From positions 1 through 27,230 of the forward strand of contig WIXG01000680.1 of the NCBI GenBank assembly GCA_009869945.1: a stretch of DNA of 27,230 nucleotides. The letters are read 5' to 3'. How positions within the stretch are numbered: the first letter of the stretch is position 1; each line of letters starts with the position of its first letter. This stretch comes from Mesaphorura yosii. Lineage: Eukaryota; Arthropoda; Collembola; Poduromorpha; Tullbergiidae. The notes beneath the pieces were generated by a model, which was not told the origin of the DNA, did no database searches, and saw nothing but the letters and a program-made list of their open reading frames with translations. The translations under genes and the position numbers were made by a program. Below are positions 8,565 through 17,976 of this stretch, one piece after another.

Positions 8565-9378
8565 TTACCCTGAAACTTTCTGCAATTCTTCCTTAACATT
8601 TCTCAGAATGCCCTTCAAATCATTAAGCAGCTGTTTAACTTTCCCTTCACCTCCAACTTTACCGCTCGTAGCCAGGTTTGCAAGAGAGCCTAATCACTCT
8701 CCAATGCACTCTCCATTTGTCCAAGCTGCTCTGCGTAGTTTATAACACGAGACAAATCGGAGCTTGTCATTCGGCTCGCGAGATACGAACGTTGACTTTG
8801 AATTTCCGAACTTAAGTCTTTCATTCCTTTTGCGACGTCTTCAAATTCCCATTTTATTTCATGACGCTTTTTATTCGATTCGCAGAGCTCAGCCAAGAGC
8901 GAAAGCTTTTGAGTTACAGTGCCGTAAAGTTTAGCGGAAAGAGCATCCACCAACATTATAACGTCAACAGCTTTCATCAGAGTGCTTAGAACCATCTTTT
9001 AGAAGTCTTCCTGAAAGGTAGGCAAAATCAAGCATGGATTTATTGTGCATATACTTGTTCTTTGTAGGCGTATTCTACATTTGTCACAATTAGAATTTTT
9101 TAAATCTCTGTGCCATTGCATCAGAAATCTACAACGATCTAAGCTACCGATCTAATATTATCTGCAAAATACTTTAATGGTTTCACTGTGGATTGGATGG
9201 TAGATATATCGTCCTTGTCATCACTTTCTGCACACTTTTCACAGATCTCAATTGCACCTTTTCCCAATTTTTCAGCATCTTGCCCAAATTGCCCAGAATT
9301 TCTCATCGAAATGACGTAAATTCCTGAGCAAGCACTAAAAATTAATTTACAATCAGCACTTACATTTTCCTGATGCAT
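8565..9378 (-). CDS. Unrecognised alpha-helical protein, two exons, one 8-base frame lesion
   Basis: Exon 1 starts at ATG 9378 (MHQENVSADCK) and has a Cys-containing acidic segment before donor GTAGCT near 9151. A T/C-rich acceptor region near 9000 leads into exon 2 at about 8995 (VLSTLMKAVDVIMLVDAL). The rest is almost all predicted helix with heptad-like spacing. The frame closes at 8690 in a TAG. The C-terminus (LANLATSGKVGG to KEELQKVSG) continues in another frame to TAA at 8565. Leaving out the 8 bases GTGATTAG (8697-8690) restores a continuous reading frame. An 8-base intron is not credible, so this is an insertion or a sequence error. No signal peptide or known domain is seen. The ATG lies 133 bases from the divergent acyltransferase A start. 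Confidence 0.45.
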
Positions 9379-9511
9379 GTTCACACGCAGTAATAGAATT
9401 CAAGGATCGTGAGAACTGGACGTCATTTCGACATCTTTTTATTTTGTTTCTTGTCCTTTTGTGTTTAGTACAATTCTGCACTTGTCTAAACGAAGAGTTG
9501 CGAGCCTAAAC

Positions 9512-11174
9512 ATGGGCAAAACAAGTCGACGCGTTTCAGTCTACGCCAACTCGAACGCAGTCTGCACTGCTGTGTTTCTTGGCTTCTTCTTTCTTCCGCT
9601 CATTCTCTACCGTTGTCTCGTCAGTCGACTCCTTGCCCCATGGCTCCGTCCAGACCTCTCACACCCACTACGTGAGGAGGGCAGAGCCTTTCTGCGTCAC
9701 GCTGTCCACAAGGAACCAAACATGAACGTTCTATTTGCACTCCGACTAGGTGGAGGAATGGACGTCGAGAAGTTTCGGGCTTTCGTCTCCTCCAGACTCG
9801 TATACGCCGCCGAGAAGGGACCAAGAGGGGGGCTCATGTACCCTGAACTACAGCAGTACTGCGTCCAATGGGCTGGATACTTTTTCTGGAAGCACGAGTC
9901 CAACTTTGATATCAAGGACCACGTTCTGAGTTGCAAGTTGAGCCCAGGGCAGACAGTGACTGGAGTGCAACGGGATTTCTTAAGGGAGCCCCTCCCTCCT
10001 GCGAAAAGCCCTTGGCAGATGATGCTTTTGGTTGTGAACGCCAGCGAGGACGGGGTGAATGGGGCAATGACTCATCTCCTGATCAAACACCATCACTCCC
10101 TCGCGGACGGTTTCTCTTGGCTACAAGCTTTTGCTCAGCTCGTGGGCAATGTTCCAGCAACTCACAAGGACCTTGGACAACCACGTACTCCAGAAGCTGC
10201 TCCCAGTCTCCGACGGATCCTGGGCCCACTTATGCTTCCCTTCCGCTTTCTGCTTGAGTTCAGCCGAATGACAAGAACCTGGACTCCGCTCCTCCCATGG
10301 CCACAAATCCCTCCAGAGACATACATCAGCGGAAGCCGACAACATTTTATATCTTTATGTGGAGGGCAGGAATCGAAAGCTCGTCCATTACAGTCAGTGA
10401 GCATGAGGGTGGTCAAGGACACAGCTGTCCGTCATGGTGTCTCTGTCTCGGCTGTGGTGTACGGAGCACTTGCAGGTGCCCTGCGAACTTTCCTGTCCAC
10501 AAAGTACGACATGAGTGTAATTCCAGACTTTGTGCGCCTCCCACTGACGATGCCAGTTCCTCTACGGCACCCGAAAGGACTCTGCAACAAAACGTGAGCT
10601 TTGTGGCTGTTTTTTATTTGCATTTTTTCTTAATCGTTTCCATGACTCATTTTTGACATGTTTGCTTCCGCTCAGCTGCGTCCTGACTCTCCAACTCCCT
10701 GTGGGCGAAACTGACCCGGCCATTTGTCTCCAGGACACGGAACGGAGTTTACGGGAACGAAAGGCTTCCGCGCAGCTACTCCTGACTTTTTGGTTGTTTA
10801 AGTTACCAGTCGTGGTACCGTCGGTCGTTCCGCTTGAGTTCCACATTCCGTGCATTTCGGTAACTAATATGGCAGGGCCTCCAACTCCAGTTTCTTTGGC
10901 CGGACACGCCGTGGAAGGAATGAACATCACCATGGCCGCTGTCCCATCTCCATTCTACATTGTGTTTCTTTCGTATGCTGGAGTCTTGGAGTGGAGTTGC
11001 ACAGGAGACAGCCGTGTGTTCAGGACGCAGGAAGAACTTGACCAACTTGCGGCACTGGTTAGGACAGAGTTTGAGTTGTTGGAGGGCACAACACCGCAAA
11101 GAGCAGGACACGGACCGGGTGATAATGTTCGAAAAATTGAGAATGACAACGATAGCAGTGACTTGATGGTCTAA
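9512..11174 (+). CDS. WS/DGAT-like O-acyltransferase A (wax ester synthase / diacylglycerol acyltransferase family)
   Basis: Two exons, 9512-10593 and 10676-11174, with an 82-base GT-AG intron, give 526 residues. One membrane segment lies at about residues 17-35 (TAVFLGFFFLPLILY). The WS/DGAT condensing domain follows with the catalytic HHxxxDG motif at residues 193-200 (HHHSLADG). The C-terminal DUF1298-type domain in exon 2 has the hallmark SVTNMAGPPTPVSLAG. Family members transfer an acyl group from acyl-CoA to a fatty alcohol (wax ester) or diacylglycerol (triacylglycerol) at the endoplasmic reticulum. Which acceptor is used here is not visible. The ATG at 9512 is the first in frame; a T-rich tract ending in TTTAG at 9467-9468 could be the acceptor of a 5' non-coding intron. 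It is a paralogue of the gene at 19598 and of the broken copy at 17977, all with the intron at the same site. Confidence 0.9.
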
Positions 11175-12346
11175 AGTCTAAACGTAAGAAAATTAGTAAA
11201 AAAAATGGTAATTTTGTTGTTTAGGTAGATATTAATTACATTATATTTCAATTATATTTCTTGTCTAAAACGAAATTTCTATATTACTATATTTACTGAT
11301 CCTTGGTCAATTTTTAACCAATTCGACATAGGAATGAATTTTATTGTATAGCAATTAATCATGTTAAAATATATACCATACTTTAATTGCCTTTTGTTCT
11401 CGGCCTGTGCCGCACACTGTTGAAAAATACTTTACGAAAAGACGTAACAAAGCAAAAGGCTTTGCCATGGGTCAGCCTCCGTCCATTGAAGGCAATAAGT
11501 GTATCAGTCTAGACAAGTGCGAGCAGGACAAGTGCAACTAAATACTTCATTGCAAGTAATGACCACCCGAGCACATCTTTTGTACTCTACCGTAAAACGC
11601 ATGTGCGAGCGTCAACGTGGTCCAAAGAGTTCAATGAGCATGGGTCCGGAGCAGTCTTGAGTCGGAATTTACTTGAGAAAGGGTTTTTAAAGTCTAAAGT
11701 CAAGACTTTAAATAAGAGCTATCTTTAAATGTCATGGTGGCAGGGTGTTTGTCAGTTTAATTGAGAAGAAATTAAAACTTTTTTTCTTAAAGCAGCTGAA
11801 AGTAAAAGCCCTCAACTTCCAAAGGTTAGTTTAGGTTTGGTTTGAAGCTTTGAACTGTGTGAAGTCTAACAACAGTCATGACAGAGCCCATGCAGTAATT
11901 CTCATTGTACATGTTGCGAAAATTGTCACCACGGTAAAAATTGTTTTTTGTCAATTCAAAGCCTCGAGTTACATTTGAGTTGAGTTGGCACGAAGCTTTT
12001 CCAAGGGCAGTGCTACTTCACAGTCATTGGCATCCTTCAGATCCATTTGAGACTGTGTGAATGACTGGAGTCAGCAGCAGCACCTCTGCATTTATCCAGA
12101 TTACATAGAAATCCAATAATTTGGATAAATAATTACTATATAAATAATTATAATATAGAATAACTTCTCACAACTTCTCAGAATGTCCGTTCACAAAAAC
12201 ACAAAGTGCATCATTCCACAAAAAATACAAAAGTACATCATTAATTTAAATTTTGGTTAAATTGGTGCTAGGAAATAAAATTAATTCATTTCTATGTAAA
12301 ATTGTGATGGGAAATTGGGCGAAATCGCTGCTCTGAGCAATTTCGT
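11175..12346. other. AT-rich spacer between acyltransferase A and the desaturase
   Basis: No gene was recognised. A short open stretch at about 11430-11539 ends in a Cys-containing tail (CISLDKCEQDKCN) and stop, too short and isolated to call. The region 12100-12270 is low-complexity AT. Confidence 0.4.
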
Positions 12347-12352
12347 TTTATT
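12347..12352 (-). terminator. Poly(A) signal of the desaturase gene
   Basis: Minus-strand AATAAA, about 80 bases past the stop at 12433. Confidence 0.5.
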
Positions 12353-12432
12353 TTTGTCAGAAAAAGTGTATTATTGTACTACACAAATCATTAACCTTGG
12401 CCGGTTTTGGCCTTATCCATGCCCATTCGCTG

Positions 12433-13548
12433 TCACTCCCACTCCCCAAGACTACCGACCTTTTGTGTCCAGGTTCCATCGCCAGTTCTCTGAGCCCGAC
12501 CATGTACAACGTTCTTGGGCACCGACTTTAAGTCATACGCCCATCCGATCCACGCCATGGCGTCGATGAATGCTGTTGTTACATTGTAGCGATAGAGTCC
12601 GAATTCGGCTGTTTTGTAATCCCATGGAAACGTGTGATGGTAGTTGTGAAATCCTTCACCCAACGCAACCAGTGAGACCATCTTGTTTTCCGCAGGCTTA
12701 ATTTTTCTGTAGTAGAAACAACAAAAACTGTGCTTATGCACTGGCCAATTCTTATGTACGACAGTGACCTACTTGTCGTATGGTCTCCGTCCCCACAAAT
12801 GTGCAGCCGAGTTGACGAGCCAAGTGAAGTGAAGGCTGACACAGAGTCGAAGCAGCGTCATGTGCCATGCCACAGTCGGCCTCTCACCCCACAAAAAGAC
12901 CGGAACTACAGTTGGCATTACGTACGCAACTAAAAGTACGAGTGGGAGATAGAACTTTTTCTGCCACATGACGATCGGATCCGTTTCAAGATCCGACAGA
13001 TCAATTCCTGACCCTTTGACCTTGACATCCGGATGCTTGCGAACGAGAAGCCAGCCCATGTGTGCAAAAAAGAAACCACGGGTCGCATTGTGTGGATCCG
13101 CATTTGTTTCCGAGTATTTGTGATGGAGACGATGATCACGAGCCCATTCATGAATTGAATTCTGTAAATTTGGAATTAATGAAATATAAACTTTTGACAA
13201 TGGTTTGCAAAAAACAGTAATAGTAATTACTTGAGAAGTAAGAGTTTGAAAGAGTGCAAGGAGAAGACGAAGCGGAGTCTCGGCCTTGTACGACTTGTGG
13301 CTCCAGAGTCGATGAGCCCCTGCCGTGATTCCTAACCCGATCAAAACGAAAAGACCTGTATTCCACAGAACCGTATTCCACGGCACTTGTCCAGACAGAA
13401 GAAGGTAAGCCCCATACACTGCAGCGCCATGGAGGTAGGCGAAAAGGAACACATTTCTCCACACAACTTGCAGCGGGATAACTGTTTCCAGACACGACGT
13501 CTCGCTCTCGCTCTTTGCCGTTCTTGATTCTTGCTTTGCTTGAAACAT
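12433..13548 (-). CDS. Acyl-CoA delta-9 desaturase
   Basis: Three exons, 13548-13231, 13161-12773 and 12706-12433, with introns of 69 and 66 bases, join in frame to 326 residues. All three histidine boxes that bind the di-iron centre are present: HRLWSH (79-84), HRLHH (116-120) and HNYHH (256-260). The extra His in NSAAHLWG before the second splice site is also present. Four membrane segments flank them in the usual order. The enzyme is an endoplasmic-reticulum membrane protein that, with cytochrome b5, puts a cis double bond into saturated acyl-CoA, usually at C9. The family is insect/animal acyl-CoA desaturase; the exact regioselectivity is inferred from family. The short C-terminal tail is clean. 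It is head-to-head with the elongase at 14404, sharing 855 bases of upstream DNA, which suggests co-regulation. Confidence 0.95.
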
Positions 13549-14403
13549 TTTGTCTAACGTCTAACTCACAAGTTGATTTGTTCTTCTTTGTCTCATCTTC
13601 AGACAAACCTGAGTTTGGGACCAATTTATGACGTGAATCTTTTGCCTCGGTCCAAATCCACGAGAATTTGGGCTCAGAAATTCTCAGCTCCTTACAATTA
13701 GACTCAAAAGTAGTGCATCATTCTGAAAGCAAGATTATCTATATAACTATATTTTGTTTTGTTAATTATTGCTACAAAATTAGCTCCCATATCGGACGGA
13801 TGAATAGATTGTGCCATGATGAGAAGATTCTAGAACCATTACTTCCACGTGTAACATACACTTGCATTTTCCCGTGTGAAAATTTTGAAAGTACAAAGTC
13901 AAAAAGTAATAAATATAAAAAAAGGGCATCATCTGAGAAACACTATCTAGAGTCTCAAGAAAGTTCCACATAATTTTAATGAATGGCAATTTGTTCAATT
14001 CCAGGTTGGTGATCAATTAAGAAGTCCATCAAATCCGCGAGTAAACTGCCTCCGTCCAGATCCGCGTGAACTTGTACTCAAAATTTCTCTCAGCATTGAA
14101 TTTTTTGTCTACGCATATTAACGTCATCTCACTCATTCAAAAAAGGAAAGATGATTATTTTACTTTTGTTCAATTATGTATTGCCATAAAATTCATTCCC
14201 CTGTCGAACTTGAGAAATTATGAGTAGCAATTTTTGTAAGCTGGACGTTAAACATTTGATTTAATTCATTCGTTGTTGAATGAGCAACAAAGGTTTCCTA
14301 ACCTTAAACCTAACCAGGTGCATGCAAATTACAACTTTGGCTGGAGACCAGATCAGGTCAAGTAGTTTGCTTTGCATTTCATTTACATTTTGGTTTTAAG
14401 AAA
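13549..14403. promoter_or_regulatory. Shared divergent upstream region of desaturase and elongase
   Basis: No coding sequence was recognised between the two start codons. Two stretches resemble each other in the same orientation: about 13640-13800 and about 14045-14215. Both have GCCTC(G/C)GTCCA(A/G)ATCC(A/G)CG near the start, CTCAGC after about 40 bases, and a later ATT-GC-(A)TAAAATT-CCC block. They are a diverged direct duplication that may hold regulatory sites or old repeat DNA. A minus-strand CATAAATT near 13626-13633 is a weak TATA-like site for the desaturase. Confidence 0.4.
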
Positions 14404-15609
14404 ATGAAGGTGACTCGACTGACGTTGGCCATCCTGGCCATATACTGCACTGCAGCTTGGCAATTAATCTCTCAACTATTGCCCTACTACAATCTGGGTA
14501 AGTTCATGGCAACTCAAACTTTGAAGCTAGAAGACTGGCGGATTACTTCACAATTCATGCAATCACAGATGCAAGAGTTGGATCCTGGTTCCTGGTTAAC
14601 AGTTGGAGACCGATCCTCCTCATCATCTCGACGTACTTTCTGATTACAGTCACCGGACCCAAACTCATGGGCCATCGCCCAGCATTTGAACTGAGTACAG
14701 TCCTCAAAATCTACAATTTGGCCCAAGTCCTGTTGTCTGTGTACATGGTTCACGAAGTGAGACGACTTTGTTTCGTTGACAATTTGTTTTTTTTTACTTT
14801 GTTACTTTTGTTTATTGTGTCTGCAGTTTGCTGTGGCTGCATGGAAGTCAGACTATCGTCTCTTATGTGAGCCAGTTGACTACTCGGACTCAAAGTTGGC
14901 GTTGAGGATGGCGTCCGTCGTATGGTGGTACTTTTTCTCTAAGATTATGGACCTCTTTGACACTGTACGTGAAAGTGATTTCTATTTTAGTTTTAGTTTT
15001 TTGTATATAGATTTTAATTTGTGATAGATTGTCTGCCAAACAACAAACTTCATTGTATTTAATTTTCAGGTATTTTTCATTCTACGTAAGAAAAACTCGC
15101 AGATTAGTTTTCTACACGTATACCATCACGCGTCAATGATTTTGAATTGTTGGTTGACTGTCAAGTATGTGGCTGGTGGTCAAACTTTTTTCCCATGCGC
15201 ACTCAATTCAGCCGTTCACGTAGTCATGTACTCGTACTACTTTCTCTCAACATTTGGGCCAAAAGTACAAAAGTACTTGTGGTGGAAACGACACTTGACA
15301 CAACTCCAAATTGTAAGTTGTAAGAGGTACTTATAATTTCGTGGGTTAAGATGATATGAAATTGATTCCTTTCCTCAGATTCAGTTCTGCGTGTGCGTTG
15401 TCTACTCGACCGTTAGTCTGTTCTCTTGCTCCGACTTTCCGCGTGGAGTTACTTTCAACGGACTTTTGTACGCAGTCACTCTTCTCGCCCTCTTTACAGA
15501 CTTTTACAAGAACGAGTACAGAGTTGGAGTGAGTCGTATTCGGGATCCAGAAAAATCACAACCTGATCCACTTCACAGCTCAGGATTCACCAGTTCTCCT
15601 AGGCTGTAA
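14404..15609 (+). CDS. ELOVL-type very-long-chain fatty acid elongase
   Basis: Five exons, 14404-14497, 14569-14756, 14827-14964, 15070-15312 and 15379-15609, join in frame to 297 residues; introns are 66-105 bases. Family motifs appear in order: [13 protein letters not shown] with YN in exon 2, KIMDLFDT (133-140) before VFFILRKKN, the histidine box HVYHH (156-160), and [13 protein letters not shown] in exon 4. Several membrane spans are evident. ELOVL proteins catalyse the first, rate-setting condensation of acyl-CoA with malonyl-CoA at the endoplasmic reticulum, adding two carbons. Chain length and substrate class cannot be read from the sequence. The C-terminus is Ser/Pro-rich and lacks the dilysine retrieval signal seen in many family members. 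A distant AATAAA is at 15890-15895. Divergent partner: the delta-9 desaturase. Confidence 0.93.
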
Positions 15610-16130
15610 AGCACCCACTCAAGGTCCAGATCCTAATGAGTGAGTGAGACGTTAAAATTGCACACAACAAAATTCATTTGCCCGTCAACGATCATCGTTG
15701 AGACGTGTAGACCACAAACGCACGGTGCTGCTCATAAAGTTAATAATACTCATAAAGCCTGTAGCCGATCACCTTTCCAGGCAATGATAAATTAAAATAA
15801 CTATTGGCCTTTTTTTTGTTGGGATGACGCACTTGATTTAAACTTGAAAGATTTGAGAACTTTTGCTAAAACCATGTTTTGTGATGAGCAATAAAATGTT
15901 CCACATGAAACGAATCAAGGTTGAACTTTAAGTGAGAGGATTTTATCGTGTTTTTTTTACAACTTGTTCACATGGCTCTCTTCTGTTTGTACGGGGATCA
16001 GCCAGACACACAGATGGGACTCAGCTTGGTCTCATCTCACTTTACACTTAATTTCAGTCGTTTGTTTAGCCAGAATTGAGTTAGTCGATTCCTTAAATTG
16101 TGCACAAATATTGTAAAGCAATTCTAGAAA
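15610..16130. other. Spacer between elongase and CRAL-TRIO gene
   Basis: AT-rich. It holds a possible elongase poly(A) signal (15890-15895) and an initiator-like TCAGT at 16054-16058 about 75 bases before the CRAL-TRIO ATG. Nothing else was recognised. Confidence 0.4.
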
Positions 16131-16997
16131 ATGAACGTAATTCCCAGCTCAAAATCTCAGATGGATCAAAGGACAAGTGTGGACATGGAGTCTCAACTAC
16201 CAGAGCTTTTGGACCAGCTTCGTGTTCTACTCAATCGTACAAAATCAAAAATAAATTTTACTATACCACCAATTTCTGAACTAAGTCTCAAATTGCGCGC
16301 AGATTATCCCGAATGCAAGGAAAGGAGTGACCAATTTCTGTCCATGTTCCTGCGTCTGCACAACTACGACGTGAAGCGTGCTCTGGGCCGTGTCCGAGCG
16401 TACTACCAACACACAGGACAAAATGCCCACATCTTGGACGGCATTCGACCGTCACTTCTCCGAGACTTTTACGAGGCTGGGATCCTCACTGTCCTACGTT
16501 CACGCTGCGCTCAACGAACAAAAGTGACGTTGTTCCGAGCAAAAGCTTGGGATCCGAGCCGTCATAGTCTCCAGCAATTGATCCAGGCAGCTTTCCTGCT
16601 CTTTCATTGCTTAATCCAAAGCAAGCAGACGCAAATTTATGGAGCCACTGTCATTTGTGACATGCAAGGTTTCTGCCTCGCACATAGCCGAACATTGACA
16701 CCGTCAATAATCCGTACACTTGTGCTGACCACACAGGACGCATTGCCGATCCGAGTGATTGGGATCCACATCATCAATTACTCTGTTCTTGTGCGGGGAG
16801 TGTACGCCGTTGTTCGAATGCTACAAAAACCAAAACTTCGGAGTCGAGTTCATTTTCATAGGAACTCGGAGTCTTTGTGTGCACGACTTACAGGAAACAT
16901 TCTCCCAGATGAACTCGGTGGGTACCTGAGTCTAGACAATGCCCTAGACAAAAAATTCATGGAAGAAATTGGTAGAGACTACACTAATTACTATTAA
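16131..16997 (+). CDS. CRAL-TRIO (SEC14-like) lipid-binding protein, alpha-tocopherol-transfer-protein type
   Basis: A single exon encodes 288 residues, the usual size for arthropod CRAL-TRIO proteins. An N-terminal helical CRAL-TRIO-N domain (about residues 45-95) has FLSMFLRLHNYDVKRAL. The lipid-binding SEC14 fold follows with IYGATVICDMQGF, then LTTQDALPIRVIGIHIINY and the terminal LPDELGGYLSL. These soluble cytosolic proteins hold one hydrophobic ligand (tocopherol, retinoid, phosphoinositide or fatty acyl lipid) and move it between membranes. Lack of introns, while lipid genes around it are split, could mean a retrocopy, but single-exon members are not rare. It lies between the elongase and the acyltransferase copies, which suits a lipid-handling job; the ligand is unknown. 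Confidence 0.88.
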   Translation: MNVIPSSKSQMDQRTSVDMESQLPELLDQLRVLLNRTKSKINFTIPPISELSLKLRADYPECKERSDQFLSMFLRLHNYDVKRALGRVRAYYQHTGQNAHILDGIRPSLLRDFYEAGILTVLRSRCAQRTKVTLFRAKAWDPSRHSLQQLIQAAFLLFHCLIQSKQTQIYGATVICDMQGFCLAHSRTLTPSIIRTLVLTTQDALPIRVIGIHIINYSVLVRGVYAVVRMLQKPKLRSRVHFHRNSESLCARLTGNILPDELGGYLSLDNALDKKFMEEIGRDYTNYY

Positions 16998-17215
16998 TTG
17001 CCTGCAATTTTTATGTAATACATCTTGAGGAAATTGTAGTTCAACATCATTAGGGAAAATTCATATTGTACAATTTAATTGCCTCTCTTTTATTGGTTTC
17101 ACCCACTCGCATTTGGTTCAGGAGAACTTTGTGAAAGGGCGAAAAAAATTTTGTATTGTGTAAAAAATGACATTCTATCACAAATTAAAATCTATATACA
17201 AAAAACTAAAACTAT

Positions 17216-17612
17216 AAAAAAACAGTTCCGTAGGGAAAAGGCCTTCCTTTGGTGAGAGGGCGCTCTCAAAAGGATGAAATAATTTTTTGGAATAAACTGT
17301 GCTTAATTCGTGCACAGCAAAGATCTCACCAAAATTGGCCTCCCATTTTTTAATCAAAATCCCCGCCCGTACCCATCATGAAAATCATGATGACCCAATG
17401 CAATCGTGGATGGAGTCGCCGACATTGCAATATGCTGCGCCTACCCCTTTTCAATAAAATCAACCGCTTGCCCCCTGAAACTAATGGGGGCCAATTTTGG
17501 TGAGATCTTTGCTGTGCACGAATTAAGCACAGTTTATTCCAAAAAATTATTTCATCCTTTTGAGAGCGCCCTCTCACCAAAGGAAGACCTTTTCCCTACG
17601 GAACTGTTTTTT
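17216..17612. mobile_element. 397-bp foldback / MITE-like element with ~130-bp inverted arms
   Basis: The left arm (17216-17346) and right arm (17484-17612) are reverse complements with only about two differences: GGCCTTCC against GGTCTTCC, and a one-base indel near the inner end. The central 137 bases are unique and include ATGAAAATCATGATGACC. Arm ends are A7CAGTTCCG and its complement. There is no coding capacity. Target-site duplications are unclear because of the A/T runs at the borders; a TA is possible. The near identity of the arms suggests recent insertion or an element whose arms are kept alike. This is a non-autonomous DNA transposon in form; the superfamily is not assigned. Confidence 0.85.
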
Positions 17613-17633
17613 CATTTCCTACTTTTTAGAGGT

Positions 17634-17776
17634 CCTAGATTTTATATTTCGGGGGGAACCCCCCCACCCCCTTAGTGGTTCGCCTAGATTTTATATTTCG
17701 GGGGGAAACCCCCTGCACCCCCTTAGCGGTTCGCCTAGATTTTATATTTCGGGGGGAAACCCCCCGCACCCCCGGG
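17634..17776. repeat. Tandem repeat, about 50-bp unit, 2.8 copies, with G6/C5-6 hairpins
   Basis: Units start with CCTAGATTTTATATTTCG at 17634, 17683 and 17734 (spacing 49 and 51). Each contains GGGGGGAAACCCCC, able to form a tight G/C hairpin, then a GCACCCCCTTAGCGGTT-like spacer. The third unit diverges after GCACCCCC. The array lies 21 bases from the foldback element. The open frame across it only reflects the repeat. Confidence 0.85.
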
Positions 17777-17976
17777 CGGACACAATAGAATTTCAATGGG
17801 TGAATGTGAACCATGGCAATTCAGATTTCGTAGTGTACAAATGGACACGCTCGAAATACCCAACTTTGAAGTGTCATTACTCGAAACCCTGATGCTCGAT
17901 TTTTAAGATTTTGGTATCAAAATACGCGCATTGAAATGGAGAATCGAAATTCGAAAAAAATTTCAATCCAGCTAAC

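Noticed and set aside
9461..9511. Upstream extension of acyltransferase A from a non-ATG start
   Set aside because: Eukaryotic starts are ATG; the first ATG in frame is 9512, and the stretch before it follows a splice-acceptor-like tract.
13668..13973. 101-codon plus-strand open frame between desaturase and elongase
   Set aside because: Its composition is AT-driven, it has no domain, and it overlaps a duplicated non-coding stretch.
14295..14325. CCTAACCTTAAACCTAACC resembling interstitial telomere repeat
   Set aside because: Only two imperfect CCTAA units, so chance is enough to explain it.
17560..17892. Plus-strand frame with repeated RFYISGGNP-like peptide
   Set aside because: It is only the translation of the 50-bp tandem repeat and the end of the foldback element.
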